Shown here piece by piece: positions 1 to 9,752 of a DNA stretch of 64,000 bases. Source of the stretch: Nicoletella semolina. Lineage in GTDB: Bacteria > Pseudomonadota > Gammaproteobacteria > Enterobacterales > Pasteurellaceae. Numbering within the stretch: position 1 is the stretch's first letter; each line of letters starts with the position of its first letter. The stretch is taken from positions 62,001 to 126,000 of the forward strand of contig NZ_SLXJ01000001.1 in NCBI RefSeq assembly GCF_004345745.1, written 5' to 3'. The position numbers were made by a program, and so were the translations under genes. The notes under the pieces were generated by a model, which was not told the origin of the DNA, searched no databases, and saw nothing but the letters and a program-made list of their open reading frames with translations.

Positions 1-1876
1 AAGCGATCATTTAGATTTTTTAAACGTCTTGCCTCATTTTCGGCATTTTCTTTCTGGCGTTCTATTAAATTGAGTGATATGAATTTCTGATTATCCTGCT
101 TTCTATTTTGCTCAATATCCTCATTTAAGGCGATAAATTCAGGATCTTTTGCAATTCTATTCAAATGTTTCTGCTCCAATTCTTTAACCACTGTGCGAGA
201 CGTGCCAATTTCCGAATAATTTGCTGCAGGTATTTTATCCCACGGTAGGGCATTATCTTCGAAACTTTCACCTACTTTTTCAGCATTGATGATTTCAGGG
301 AAACGGATATCGGGGTCAACGCCTTTCAATTGAGTACTCCCGCCATTAATTCGATAAAATTTCTGAATCGTATATTGAATAAAACCCAGTGGATCTTGAT
401 CAAGATCGTAGATGAAATTTAAAGAACGACTTTGTTGTACAGTACCTTTACCGAAAGTAGTTTGTCCAATAATGATTGCTCGATTGTAATCTTGCATCGC
501 AGCAGAAAAAATTTCTGATGCTGAGGCACTATGACGATTAATCATTACCATAATTTTTCCGTCATAACTCACATTGCTATTGCTATTTTCGTGGATTTTA
601 ATCCGATTAAAAGTATCTCTAACTTGTACAACAGGCCCTGCCTTGATAAACAATCCAGTTAGTTCAACTACTTCAGATAAAGAACCGCCGCCATTATCAC
701 GTAAATCAATAATCAGTCCTTGTGCATTTTTACTTTTCATTTCTGTAAGTAACTTACTAACATCTTCAGTCAGTCCAATGTAGAAACTTGGAATTTTGAT
801 AACAGCAATATTTGTATTGTTAATTTTTTCAACGGTCAGTTTTGCTGCGCTGTCTTCTAAACGAATTTTATCCCGTACAATTGGAACAATTTTCGCTTTT
901 CCGCCCTTAGCTGGCTCAATTTGTAAATAGACTGTTGTACCTTTTTTACCTTTAATCTTATCGACCACGTCATCTAAACGCCAGCCAACAACATCTTCAA
1001 TTTTCTCTTTAACTTGTCCTACACCGATAATTTTATCACCTACGCCAATTTTTTTACTGCGTGCAGCAGGTGCACCAGGGACAAGCGATTTAATTTTGGT
1101 AATTTCATCTTCCATTTCAAGTGTCGCACCAATGCCTTCTAAGGAGAGGTTCATACTTTCTTGAAAGTTTTTAGCAGCACGAGGGGAAAGATAACTCGTA
1201 TGAGGATCAATTTCTCTCGAAAATGCATTAAGAAACGTTTGTAACACATCATCGGCTTTATTTTGTGTCAAGCGGCGAATCGCCAAGTTGTAACGCTTGC
1301 TCAATGTTTTCTTGATTTCAGGCCATTTCTTGTCTTGCAAGTAAAGATAAATAATATCGTTTTTAACTCGCTGTTCCCACAACGTTTCTGCTTCCTGCGT
1401 ATTTTTAGGAAAGTCAGCCTTTTCACGATCGCTTTCAACTTGGTCATTACCAGTAAGATCAGGCTTCTTATCTAACAACGATAAGGCATATCTATACCGC
1501 TCGTAGCGGCGTTTCATCATCAATTCATACATCTGAAAGGCAGAATCCACTTTGCCTTCGTAAAGCTCATTATCTAGTTTACTAGCATATTCTTGACGCA
1601 TTTTGTCAATATCGGACTGTAAAAATGTATTGTGCGAGGTATCTAGAAAGTTAATGTAACGCTCAAAAATTTTCTCAGCAAATTGATCATCTAAGGTAAA
1701 TTTACGATAGTGCGATTGCGTTAAGCGTGCTGTAACACGTTTTGTAGATAAATAATGCTGTTCTGTTGGTATTGGCAAAATAAGGTCGCTTTCTTTGATT
1801 GTTGGTTTAACAGCGATACTTATCCCAGCCCAGACACAAAATAACAGACCCAATATGTATTTATGAATATGCATAA
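1..1876 (-). CDS. prc: Tail-specific protease Prc (3' end outside window; apparent 5' frameshift)
   Basis: Periplasmic carboxy-terminal processing protease that degrades tagged or misfolded proteins and trims envelope proteins. The reading frame shows the Prc N-terminal domain, a PDZ region (GVGDKIIGVGQ) and the peptidase S41 domain with the catalytic serine in the motif HSASASEIF and the lysine in TFGKGTV, followed by the start of the C-terminal domain. The C-terminus lies beyond base 1. The gene precedes nothing on its strand except proQ, the order seen in many gammaproteobacteria. Odd point: the ATG at 1876 has a good AGGA ribosome site and begins a plausible signal peptide (MHIHKY), but its frame stops after 18 codons. 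The long protease frame is open only from about 1861, with TTG at 1853 as the only evident start. Two extra bases between codon 5 and the hydrophobic core would explain this. Family call is sure; the functional state of the start is not. Confidence 0.9.
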
Positions 1877-1935
1877 TAATCCTATAGCAATAGAGAAAAA
1901 ATAGCGGTAGAAAAGCGTTCAATCTCTTCTATTTT

Positions 1936-2478
1936 TTAGCCTCTTTTATCCTTACCTTTGCCAAATTTATTTTCTAACTCAGCAAGGCTTTCTAAAGATG
2001 CTTGTACAGATCTATCTTGTTTTTTCTGCTTCGCTTCTAGCCGTTTTTTCATATTTTGCTCTTTAGCTTGCTGTTTAAAAAACGCCTTTCTTTCTTCCTT
2101 GCGTTGCTGAGCTCTTTTTTCTACATAAGCCGCCTTCGCATCAGCAAGTGTTTGTGCTGCGTGTGCAGCTTGAGTTGCATCAACTACGCCAGCCTCTTCC
2201 CCTTGCAACCCAACACGAATAGCACCTTCTTTACAGCCGTGCAGATAACGCCAATTCATTGTATAAGTGCGTAATGCTTGACGAAGTGAAGTTTTACTGA
2301 TATTTCCATCACTGGCTAATGCCTCAGAAAGCTCTTGAAATAGTCCTATTTTAAGTGGTTTTGCTTCACCTTCCAGTGAGAAACAGTTAGGAAATTTTTC
2401 TGCTAAAAAGGTGATGACTTCTTTTGTGCTTGGGGCTTTTTCCACGTTTTCTTGTGTTTCGATATGTTGCTCAGACAT
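1936..2478 (-). CDS. proQ: RNA chaperone ProQ
   Basis: ProQ/FinO-family RNA-binding protein that binds structured RNAs and sRNA-mRNA pairs. The N-terminal FinO-like domain (about residues 15-120) carries the typical stretches FPNCFSLEGEAKPLKIG and the RQALRTYTMNWRYL helix; a basic, lysine-rich linker follows. The C-terminal Tudor-like domain of the E. coli protein is largely missing here: about 180 residues compared with 232, as is common for short ProQ forms in this family. ATG at 2478 was chosen because GGAA sits 7-8 bases upstream; a TTG 12 bases further out lies inside that ribosome site. It is upstream of prc on the same strand with a 59-base gap, so both are probably co-transcribed. Confidence 0.93.
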   Translation of the reverse strand: MSEQHIETQENVEKAPSTKEVITFLAEKFPNCFSLEGEAKPLKIGLFQELSEALASDGNISKTSLRQALRTYTMNWRYLHGCKEGAIRVGLQGEEAGVVDATQAAHAAQTLADAKAAYVEKRAQQRKEERKAFFKQQAKEQNMKKRLEAKQKKQDRSVQASLESLAELENKFGKGKDKRG

Positions 2479-2706
2479 AGTACATTCCAAAATAATAAAT
2501 AGATAAAGGTATAAAATGTGACTACTATATTTTATTTGTTAAATCTCGTCCATAGACTTATCGTAAACTTTGAGATCGACGGAGTTAAAATTTAAATTTA
2601 TGTAAAAAAATTCAAATTTAGTTTGCTATTATGATTAATAAATGTTCTAATTTGCCCGCAACGTGATAGTGTTGCGTATTTATGTTATTTATTTAAGGTT
2701 CTATTT

Positions 2707-2919
2707 ATGTCAAAAATTACTGGTACAGTTAAATGGTTTAACTCTGTTAAAGGCTTTGGTTTCATCGCTCCAGATCAAGGCGGTAATGATATTTTTGTGC
2801 ATTTTTCTGCGATTATTAGTGAAAATTCTTATCGTAACTTAAAAGATGGCGACAAAGTGGAATTTACTGTTGAAGATTCCCATCGTGGTTCATCTGCTGC
2901 AAACGTCAAAGTAATTTAA
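2707..2919 (+). CDS. Cold-shock domain protein (CspC/CspE-like)
   Basis: Single cold-shock domain of 70 residues that binds single-stranded RNA and DNA and melts secondary structure. RNP1 (KGFGFI) and RNP2 (DIFVHFSAI) are both present, separated as in CspA-family proteins. The ORF is preceded by a good AAGGTT ribosome site and by a long AT-rich untranslated stretch (about 2580-2700), as expected for csp mRNAs whose leaders control translation by temperature. It is divergent from proQ-prc and followed by a strong terminator at 3028-3066, so it is monocistronic. Which member of the Csp family it corresponds to cannot be fixed from sequence alone; absence of a C-terminal extension argues against CspD. 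Confidence 0.92.
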   Translation: MSKITGTVKWFNSVKGFGFIAPDQGGNDIFVHFSAIISENSYRNLKDGDKVEFTVEDSHRGSSAANVKVI

Positions 2920-3027
2920 TTCTTCTTACAATCAATAACTGATGCTATACAAGTGGTGGAATTTTATTTTCTCTAAGTATTCATTAGTGCCGTTTGATTG
3001 TCGTTACAATTTAATTTTGATATTATA

Positions 3028-3066
3028 GGACTGAAACCCAAGTAAAATAAGGTTCAGTCCTTTTGT
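3028..3066 (+). terminator. Intrinsic terminator after the cold-shock gene
   Basis: GGACTGAA and TTCAGTCC arms enclose an A-rich loop and are followed by TTTTGTATTT. It ends the cold-shock transcript about 110 bases after its stop codon. Confidence 0.85.
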
Positions 3067-3433
3067 ATTTATTGTACAAAAACTTACTGCTTGTCTCTTT
3101 TACTTCTTGTTATCTCTTGCAACCAGAGAGAGCTTTTAATTTTTATCTAATCCTCTATCTACCGACGCTGCTGTGATTATTGTGTGTAAAATAACAATGA
3201 TTCTTTACCTGTCTGTGCAAAAACGGTATTTAAAGTTTGATTAAAATTCATTGCATTTCCTCATCTTTACAATACGATAATCTAATGGACAATCAATTTT
3301 TACAGAAATTCAATTTTTCTTACTCTTTGATAAATGATGCTCTTCTGATGAAAAGGATATTGGGAAAAAAATACGGCTCTGTTAAACTGCAAATCTCATT
3401 CTATTATTCTACTTTTATTGGTAAGTTAGTCAT
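3067..3433. other. Intergenic stretch with no supported gene
   Basis: About 370 AT-rich bases between the cold-shock terminator and rluA. No reading frame with a family signature or good ribosome site was found on either strand. The last 100 bases presumably hold the rluA promoter, but no convincing -35/-10 pair can be named. Confidence 0.5.
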
Positions 3434-4102
3434 ATGGCATTAATCGAATATTGTCCACCAACAACACCTTGGCTTAATGAAGTCTATCGTGATAACCATA
3501 TTGTCGTCATCAATAAACCAAGTGGGCTGCTCTCTGTATCTGGAAACCGTCCCGAATACTACGATAGTGCAATGACACGAGTGCAACAGGAATATGGCTT
3601 CACCGAACCAGCTCATCGTTTAGATATGGCAACCAGCGGTATTTTACTCTTTGCTCTAAGCAAGGCAGCAGAAAAAGAATTAAAACGCCAATTCCGAGAG
3701 CGTGAGCCTAAAAAACACTATATCGCAACGTTGTGGGGAAAGTTAGGGAAGCAAGTAGGTGAAACAGGTAAAATTGATTTGCCGCTCATTTGTGATTGGG
3801 AAAACCGCCCTCGTCAGAAAATTTGTTTTGAGAGGGGTAAGCAAGCGGTTACTTTTTATGAAATTCTTGCACACAACGCTGACAATACCACTCGAGTGAA
3901 ATTGACCCCCCACACAGGACGTTCTCACCAATTGCGTGTTCATAGCCTTGCACTTGGGCACCCAATTGTAGGCGATAAATTCTATGCCAATCCGCTCGCT
4001 CGCCAGCTTGCACCGAGATTATACCTGCACGCAGAATCGCTGACGATAACTCACCCAATAACAGGCGAACTGATGACATTTTTTGCAGCTGCAGATTTTT
4101 AG
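3434..4102 (+). CDS. rluA: Dual-specificity rRNA/tRNA pseudouridine synthase RluA
   Basis: Isomerises uridine to pseudouridine at position 746 of 23S rRNA and position 32 of several tRNAs. The 222-residue protein has the RluA-family catalytic motif HRLDMATSG (catalytic Asp at about residue 62), the upstream NKPSGLLSV motif and the C-terminal PHTGRSHQLRVH motif. It has no N-terminal S4 domain, and its length matches the E. coli enzyme (219), which separates it from RluC and RluD. It stands alone, with a long gap upstream and a palindromic uptake-signal terminator downstream before thrS. Confidence 0.95.
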   Translation: MALIEYCPPTTPWLNEVYRDNHIVVINKPSGLLSVSGNRPEYYDSAMTRVQQEYGFTEPAHRLDMATSGILLFALSKAAEKELKRQFREREPKKHYIATLWGKLGKQVGETGKIDLPLICDWENRPRQKICFERGKQAVTFYEILAHNADNTTRVKLTPHTGRSHQLRVHSLALGHPIVGDKFYANPLARQLAPRLYLHAESLTITHPITGELMTFFAAADF

Positions 4103-4199
4103 ACGTAACTTACAGTTTGTGGTAGACTTATCTACCTTATTACTTGCCCTATTCTAGCGGCGAGTCAAATTTTTCATTTGCAAAATTTTTGAGAAAATT

Positions 4200-4222
4200 G
4201 ACCGCTTGCAAGCGGTCTTTTT
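4200..4222 (+). terminator. Palindromic uptake-signal pair acting as terminator
   Basis: An 18-base perfect palindrome made of two head-to-head uptake-signal cores (GACCGCTTG/CAAGCGGTC) followed by five Ts. It sits between rluA and thrS and probably ends the rluA transcript; it may also act in the thrS leader. Confidence 0.7.
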
Positions 4223-4306
4223 ATGAAAACTTTTTGCAAAGTTAGATTAAATTGTGTTAAATCAACAAGTAGCCTCTCGTATGGGTTACCACTGTAAGGA
4301 AATTTT

Positions 4307-6238
4307 ATGCCAATTATTACTTTACCTGATGGCTCACAACGCCAATTCGATGACCCTGTTTCTATATTAGAAGTTGCACAATCAATAGGTGCAGGTTTAG
4401 CCAAAGCAACGATTGCAGGACGTGTCAATGGAGAACGCCGCGACGCTTGCGATATGATTAGCGAAGACAGCTCACTTGAAATCATTACAGCCAAAGATGA
4501 AGACGGCTTAGAAATTATTCGCCATTCCACTGCTCACTTATTAGGGCACGCAATTAAACAGCTGTTTCCTGATGTCAAAATGGCAATCGGTCCAACAATT
4601 GATAACGGCTTCTACTACGATATTGATTTAGATCGTTCACTGACACAAGATGACATTGAAGCTTTAGAAAAACGAATGTTAGCCTTAGCAAAAACCAACT
4701 ATGACGTGGTGAAAAAACGAGTGACTTGGCAAGAGGCTCGTGATACCTTTGAAGCTCGTGGCGAAAGCTACAAAATGGCAATCTTAGATGAAAATATCGC
4801 TAAGACGGATAGTCCTGCACTTTATCATCACGAAGAATATATTGATATGTGCCGTGGACCTCACGTCCCAAATATGCGTTTTTGCCATCATTTTAAGTTG
4901 CAAAAACTCGCAGGGGCATATTGGCGTGGCGACAGTAAAAATAAAATGTTGCAACGCATTTATGGCACAGCATGGGCGGATAAAAAGCAGCTCGCTGATT
5001 ATCTTCATCGCTTAGAAGAAGCAGCTAAACGTGATCACCGTAAAATTGGTAAAGCCCTAGATCTATTCCATATGCAAGAAGAAGCACCAGGAATGGTCTT
5101 TTGGCATAATGATGGTTGGACAATTTTCCGTGAGTTGGAAACGTTCGTCCGTACAAAACTCAAAGAATATGATTACCAAGAGGTTAAAGGTCCATTTATG
5201 ATGGACAGAGTGTTATGGGAAAAAACAGGGCATTGGCAAAATTACGGAGCGATGATGTTCACTACCTCATCAGAAAACCGTGAATATGCGATTAAACCGA
5301 TGAATTGCCCAGGGCATGTACAGATTTTCAACCAAGGCTTAAAATCGTATCGTGATCTTCCGTTGCGTATGGCAGAATTCGGCTCTTGCCATCGTAACGA
5401 GCCATCAGGTTCGCTGCACGGCATTATGCGAGTTCGAGGGTTTACGCAAGATGATGCACATATTTTCTGTATGCCTGATCAAGTTGAAGCAGAAGTGATG
5501 GCTTGTATTAAGATGGTCTATGATATTTATAGCACCTTTGGGTTTGAGAATATCAAAGTTAAACTCTCCACTCGACCAGAGAATCGGATTGGTTCAGATG
5601 AAATGTGGGAAAAAGCAGAGGCCGATCTCGCAGCAGCATTAAAAGCAAATAGTTTAGAGTTTGAATTGCAAGAAGGGGAAGGTGCATTTTATGGACCGAA
5701 AATTGAATTTACCCTCCACGACTGCTTAGACCGTGCGTGGCAATGTGGGACAGTGCAGCTTGATTTCTTCTTACCAGAGCGTTTAAGTGCCTCTTATGTA
5801 GCGGAAGATAATGATCGTAAAACACCAGTAATGATTCACCGTGCTATTTTAGGCTCGCTTGAACGTTTTATTGGGATTATTACCGAAGAATATGCAGGCT
5901 TCTTCCCAGCGTGGTTAGCCCCTGTTCAAGCCGTGGTAATGAATATTACTGATAGCCAAGCAGAGTATGTTCAACACGTTACCAAAGCACTGTCTGACGC
6001 AGGTCTTCGAGCAAAATCAGATTTGCGTAACGAAAAAGTAGGATTTAAAGTGCGTGAGCATACCCTACGCCGTGTACCATATATGCTTGTTTGTGGTGAT
6101 AAGGAAATTGAGGCTGGTAAAGTCTCTGTCCGTACCCGTAAAGGTGCCGATTTAGGTACATTTACGATTGATGAATTTGTCGATATACTCAAAAAGCAAA
6201 TTAAGGCAAGGGAGCTTAAATTACTCGGTGAAGCATAA
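4307..6238 (+). CDS. thrS: Threonyl-tRNA synthetase
   Basis: Charges tRNA-Thr in the cytoplasm. The 643-residue protein has the family order: N-terminal TGS domain (residues 1-61), editing domain with the [10 protein letters not shown] zinc/editing motif (about 72-81) and a second metal histidine region, class II catalytic core with motif 2 around [18 protein letters not shown] and zinc ligands C/H/H, motif 3 in the [13 protein letters not shown] stretch, and a C-terminal anticodon-binding domain. Length equals the E. coli enzyme (642). It heads the thrS-bioY-infC-rpmI-rplT region; in E. coli thrS directly precedes infC, so bioY is an insertion into the ancestral order. A stem-loop at 6278-6303 separates it from bioY. 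Confidence 0.98.
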   Translation: MPIITLPDGSQRQFDDPVSILEVAQSIGAGLAKATIAGRVNGERRDACDMISEDSSLEIITAKDEDGLEIIRHSTAHLLGHAIKQLFPDVKMAIGPTIDNGFYYDIDLDRSLTQDDIEALEKRMLALAKTNYDVVKKRVTWQEARDTFEARGESYKMAILDENIAKTDSPALYHHEEYIDMCRGPHVPNMRFCHHFKLQKLAGAYWRGDSKNKMLQRIYGTAWADKKQLADYLHRLEEAAKRDHRKIGKALDLFHMQEEAPGMVFWHNDGWTIFRELETFVRTKLKEYDYQEVKGPFMMDRVLWEKTGHWQNYGAMMFTTSSENREYAIKPMNCPGHVQIFNQGLKSYRDLPLRMAEFGSCHRNEPSGSLHGIMRVRGFTQDDAHIFCMPDQVEAEVMACIKMVYDIYSTFGFENIKVKLSTRPENRIGSDEMWEKAEADLAAALKANSLEFELQEGEGAFYGPKIEFTLHDCLDRAWQCGTVQLDFFLPERLSASYVAEDNDRKTPVMIHRAILGSLERFIGIITEEYAGFFPAWLAPVQAVVMNITDSQAEYVQHVTKALSDAGLRAKSDLRNEKVGFKVREHTLRRVPYMLVCGDKEIEAGKVSVRTRKGADLGTFTIDEFVDILKKQIKARELKLLGEA

Positions 6239-6277
6239 CTCTCACTAATAACAACTTTAAGTGTTTTTCGCAAGATA

Positions 6278-6303
6278 AAGGCGGTCTGTTCAGAGACCGC
6301 CTT
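6278..6303 (+). terminator. Stem-loop after thrS
   Basis: AAGGCGGTCT and AGACCGCCTT form a 10-bp stem with a 6-base loop, containing uptake-signal-like GCGGTC cores. The following T content is low, so termination may be partial or Rho-assisted. Confidence 0.6.
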
Positions 6304-6380
6304 GTTGCATTCTAAAAAACTACTGATATAATTCGAACGATTTTTATTAACAAACGTTATTTATACTTAGCGGAGACACT

Positions 6381-6947
6381 ATGATTTCTCAACTTTCTCA
6401 AGCAAAACAATGGTTTGCAGCCAATGAAAAATTAGGTTTTTGGATTAAAGCTTTTGTTGGTGCGAATTTAATTGCCTTATTTGCACAAATAAGTATCCCT
6501 TTACCCTATGTACCTATCACAGGTCAAACCCTTGCGGTATTAGTCGTTGGTCTAGCACTAGGCAGTAAAGCGGGAGCAACGGCTGCAGCTATTTATTTGC
6601 TTGAAGGTGCAATGGGACTACCTGTTTTTGCAGGTGGAGCGGGTGGTTTTGCCAGAATTTTAGGTGCTTCAGGTGGCTACTTATTAAGTTATGTACCTGC
6701 TATGTTCTTACTTGGCTACTTTAGCGATAAAGGTGCATTAGAATCACTATGGAAGACAGCTCTTGCAGCATTACTTGCAAGTGTCGTCATTTACGCTTTT
6801 GGCTTGATCCAGCTTTCTTTCTTCTTACCTGCTGGGAAAAGTGTACTTGCTGTTGGGTTATACCCATTTATCGCAGGCGATCTTCTCAAAGCAGCGTTGG
6901 CGAGCGTATTGGTTGTGCCAACACACCGTTTATTTTCAAAATTATAA
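6381..6947 (+). CDS. bioY: Biotin transporter substrate-binding protein BioY
   Basis: Integral membrane S-component that binds and imports biotin, alone or with an ECF energising module. The 188-residue sequence is hydrophobic with about six membrane segments and shows the BioY signatures PYVPITGQTLAVL near the N-terminus and the glycine-rich GLPVFAGGAGGFARILGASGGYLL region. A good GGAG ribosome site precedes the ATG. No bioM or bioN is nearby, so it either works alone or uses a shared ECF module encoded elsewhere. Its placement between thrS and infC is not the E. coli order. Confidence 0.93.
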   Translation: MISQLSQAKQWFAANEKLGFWIKAFVGANLIALFAQISIPLPYVPITGQTLAVLVVGLALGSKAGATAAAIYLLEGAMGLPVFAGGAGGFARILGASGGYLLSYVPAMFLLGYFSDKGALESLWKTALAALLASVVIYAFGLIQLSFFLPAGKSVLAVGLYPFIAGDLLKAALASVLVVPTHRLFSKL

Positions 6948-6994
6948 AATAGACTATAAGATAAAAATGTTCAATTGTCTAAATTATCAAGCAA

Positions 6995-7023
6995 TTGCAC
7001 TTTGTTTAAAAGTTCGGTAGAAT
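6995..7023 (+). promoter_or_regulatory. Predicted sigma-70 promoter of infC
   Basis: TTGCAC and TAGAAT are separated by exactly 17 bases, placing the transcript start near 7030 and giving an infC leader of about 85 bases that contains a small TGGGT/ACCCA hairpin. Confidence 0.7.
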
Positions 7024-7116
7024 TCATGCCGTTTGGGTTTAGTACCCAGAGAGAAATTATGCCGTGAAATGATGAGCGGTGTAATTTTAGTTTAAATTTG
7101 CAAGAGGATTAATATT

Positions 7117-7656
7117 ATTAAACCTGTAAAACGTGTTCAGACAAACCGAGCTCATCGCCTGAATGATGAGATTCGTGTAAAAGAAGTTCGTTTAACTGAT
7201 GAAAATGGCGAACAAGTTGGTATCGTTTCTATTCAAGACGCTTTAACTCGTGCAGAGAAAGTCGATCTTGATTTAGTTGAGATTAGCCCAAACGCAGAGC
7301 CACCAGTCTGCCGTATTATGAACTATGGTAAGTTTATTTACGAGAAAGAAAAGGCTGCAAAGGAACAAAAGAAAAACCAAAAAATTGTTCAAGTAAAAGA
7401 GATTAAATTTCGTCCAGGTACCGATGAAGGAGATTACCAGGTGAAATTGCGTAATGTCATTCGTTTCTTAGAAGATGGTAACAAGGTGAAGCTTACAGTA
7501 CGTTTCCGTGGACGTGAAATGGCTCACCAAGGTATCGGTTTAGAAGTGCTTGAACGAGTAAAACAGGATACCTCAGAAATTTCAATGGTAGAATCTGCAC
7601 CAGGCAAATTAGAGGGACGTCAAGCAGTAATGATTATTGCACCGAAGAAAAAATAA
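7117..7656 (+). CDS. infC: Translation initiation factor IF-3 (ATT start)
   Basis: Binds the 30S subunit, prevents 50S joining and proofreads start-codon choice. The frame is open upstream of the first ATG (7318), and the encoded residues match IF-3 from the very start: the basic [19 protein letters not shown] head, then [17 protein letters not shown], the linker helix and the C-terminal domain with [18 protein letters not shown]. An ATT at 7117 lies 6-7 bases after GAGG and is followed by AAA, as in E. coli where infC also starts with ATT and IF-3 represses its own synthesis through that rare codon. Length is 179 residues compared with 180. A hairpin with a T tail follows at 7676. Confidence 0.95.
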   Translation: MKPVKRVQTNRAHRLNDEIRVKEVRLTDENGEQVGIVSIQDALTRAEKVDLDLVEISPNAEPPVCRIMNYGKFIYEKEKAAKEQKKNQKIVQVKEIKFRPGTDEGDYQVKLRNVIRFLEDGNKVKLTVRFRGREMAHQGIGLEVLERVKQDTSEISMVESAPGKLEGRQAVMIIAPKKK

Positions 7657-7675
7657 TATATTTCTTGCATAAAAT

Positions 7676-7706
7676 GGACGGTTCTTATAGAATCCGTCCG
7701 TTTTTC
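7676..7706 (+). terminator. Terminator or attenuator between infC and rpmI
   Basis: GGACGG and CCGTCC arms with a short imperfect middle, followed by GTTTTTC. It separates infC from rpmI-rplT. In E. coli the infC-rpmI junction carries the L20 autoregulatory structure, so this hairpin may be regulatory. Confidence 0.6.
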
Positions 7707-7879
7707 TTTGAGAAAAACTAGAATAGCACTAGGCACACTACGCAGCCTAATTTGCTTTCTGCTGTATGATATAGATTATATCTTTTAAAAAGTAATTAGT
7801 GCTCTTTACAAGTAATTTTGGTAACAAAATTCGCCTAATTGCAGTCGTTTCATTTAAACAATGCGGGGTTTGTAAAACA

Positions 7880-8077
7880 ATGCCTAAAATTAAAACCGTA
7901 CGCGGTGCTGCGAAGCGTTTTAAAAAAACAGCTTCAGGCGGCTTTAAGCGTAAACAATCTCACTTACGTCATATTTTGACTAAGAAAACCACTAAACGTA
8001 AACGCCATTTACGCCACAAATCAATGGTAGCGAAAGCAGACCAAGTATTAGTTGTTGCGTGTTTACCGTATGCGTAA
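7880..8077 (+). CDS. rpmI: 50S ribosomal protein L35
   Basis: Small basic 65-residue protein of the large ribosomal subunit. The sequence begins [15 protein letters not shown] and contains the conserved [19 protein letters not shown] stretch. An in-frame start exists 81 bases upstream, but the family always begins at MPKIKT and GGGG about 10 bases before this ATG serves as ribosome site. The 170-base gap from the infC hairpin is long for a ribosomal operon and may hold the L20-binding translational operator. It is followed by rplT after 65 bases. Confidence 0.95.
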
Positions 8078-8139
8078 GCGTTTGAGTAAAATGCGTACTT
8101 TAGTGAATTTTAGTATTTAAATAGACATTAGGAGATTAA

Positions 8140-8496
<357 letters not shown>

Positions 8497-8511
8497 TTTA
8501 GCTTATACGAG

Positions 8512-8542
8512 ACAGCTCTTAATTTATTGAGGGCTGTTTTTT
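8512..8542 (+). terminator. Intrinsic terminator after rplT
   Basis: CAGCTCTTAA-like and TTGAGGGCTG arms followed by six Ts; it closes the rpmI-rplT transcript. Confidence 0.85.
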
Positions 8543-8565
8543 AATTTAGTACCCTCTCCAATATG

Positions 8566-8579
8566 ATGATAGGTATCAT
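8566..8579. promoter_or_regulatory. Palindrome upstream of nrdB, candidate operator
   Basis: ATGATA-GG-TATCAT, a perfect 6-bp inverted repeat, about 200 bases before nrdB. It resembles the core of Fur- or Mur-type metal-regulator sites, which would suit a manganese-dependent reductase. No NrdR box was seen. Assignment is tentative. Confidence 0.3.
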
Positions 8580-8774
8580 TGGGATTTATGTTTTCATATG
8601 ATTAACATCTTTATATAGAAGTACCTTGTTCTTGCGTAATCTACAAAATTTTTTCCCCTTGTAAAATCAGCAGTTCTCACGAGGCAATCAGCATTGCCTA
8701 TTTGTCAAGTGCTTGCTGAACTAGAAAATATAGATAGAATAGTAGCTACTGAATCACCTAGCCTATGTCTGCTT

Positions 8775-9752
8775 ATGCCTCGCAATATTTTTGAAAAACG
8801 TATTCAAATTAAACCATATGAATACCCAGAATTACTTGAATTTAAAGATGCCATTCGTCACTCTTATTGGTTACACACTGAATTTAATTTTACAGGAGAT
8901 ATCCAAGATTATCGGACGAATATCAATGATCACGAACGCCGCGTGCTTACTCGAACAATGTTGGCAATTTCACAAATTGAAGTAAATGTAAAACGTTTTT
9001 GGGGTGATTTATATCGTTATTTCCCAAAACCAGAAATTGATGATGTTGGCGGTACTTTTGCTGAGAGCGAGGTGCGTCACAAAGATGCTTACTCTTTCCT
9101 GCTTGAAAAGCTGGGTTTAAATGATATGTTTTCTGAAATTAACCATATTGAACCATTGATGGCTCGTATTCGTTATATGGAAGATTTTATGCGTGAAAAA
9201 GACGATGGTCAAGATCGTTTCGTGCTTTCTCTTGTCTTATTCTCATTGTTTGTAGAACACATATCATTATTTGGACAATTCCTTGTCATTATGTCGTTTA
9301 ATAAACATCGTAACTTATTTAAAGGTATTTCTAATGCTGTAGAAGCAACATCTAAGGAAGAAGAAATCCACGGGCGTTTTGGGATTGCCTTGTATGAAAT
9401 TCTGCGTGATGAGCATTCTGAGCTTTTCACAACTAGATTTTATGAAGAATTAAAAACACTTGCTTATCAAGCTCTTGAGGCGGAAAAGGGTATTTTAGAT
9501 TGGATTTTTGAAGAGGGAGATTTGAGCTTTATTTCACGCCAAACTGTCGAAAATTACATTATGAGCCGTTATAATAATTCTCTAATGGCATTAGGTCTAG
9601 AGCCACCTTATGATATTAACCCAGATATGTTAAAAGAAACCGAATGGTTTGATATTGAAATTCTTTCTACGAAAGAGACGGATTTCTTTAACAAACGTAG
9701 TACAGATTACAGTAAAAAAATGAAACAGATTACAGCCGATGACTTATTCTAA
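8775..9752 (+). CDS. nrdB: Ribonucleotide reductase small subunit, class Id-like
   Basis: Ferritin-like radical-generating subunit that works with NrdA to make deoxynucleotides. Metal ligands are visible: E69 (AISQIE), E99 and H102 (ESEVRH), E161 (FVEH) and E196/H199 (EEIH), with Tyr at H102+4. Glutamate rather than aspartate at the first ligand, and the opening RNIFEKRI..KPYEYPE..YWLHTEFNFTGDIQDY, match the superoxide-activated dimanganese class Id enzymes described from Flavobacterium johnsoniae and Actinobacillus ureae. The frame extends upstream to a TTG at 8694, but that codon sits in a hairpin (8682-8699) and the added 27 residues do not fit the family; ATG 8775 starts at the conserved head. 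The last 14 bases overlap nrdA. Confidence 0.88.
   Translation: MPRNIFEKRIQIKPYEYPELLEFKDAIRHSYWLHTEFNFTGDIQDYRTNINDHERRVLTRTMLAISQIEVNVKRFWGDLYRYFPKPEIDDVGGTFAESEVRHKDAYSFLLEKLGLNDMFSEINHIEPLMARIRYMEDFMREKDDGQDRFVLSLVLFSLFVEHISLFGQFLVIMSFNKHRNLFKGISNAVEATSKEEEIHGRFGIALYEILRDEHSELFTTRFYEELKTLAYQALEAEKGILDWIFEEGDLSFISRQTVENYIMSRYNNSLMALGLEPPYDINPDMLKETEWFDIEILSTKETDFFNKRSTDYSKKMKQITADDLF

Noticed and set aside
7318..7656. infC starting at the first ATG
   Set aside because: Conserved IF-3 residues continue 67 codons upstream to an ATT start with a proper ribosome site.
8694..8774. 27-codon N-terminal extension of nrdB from a TTG
   Set aside because: The TTG lies in a hairpin without a ribosome site, and the residues do not match the conserved head of the family, which begins at the ATG at 8775.
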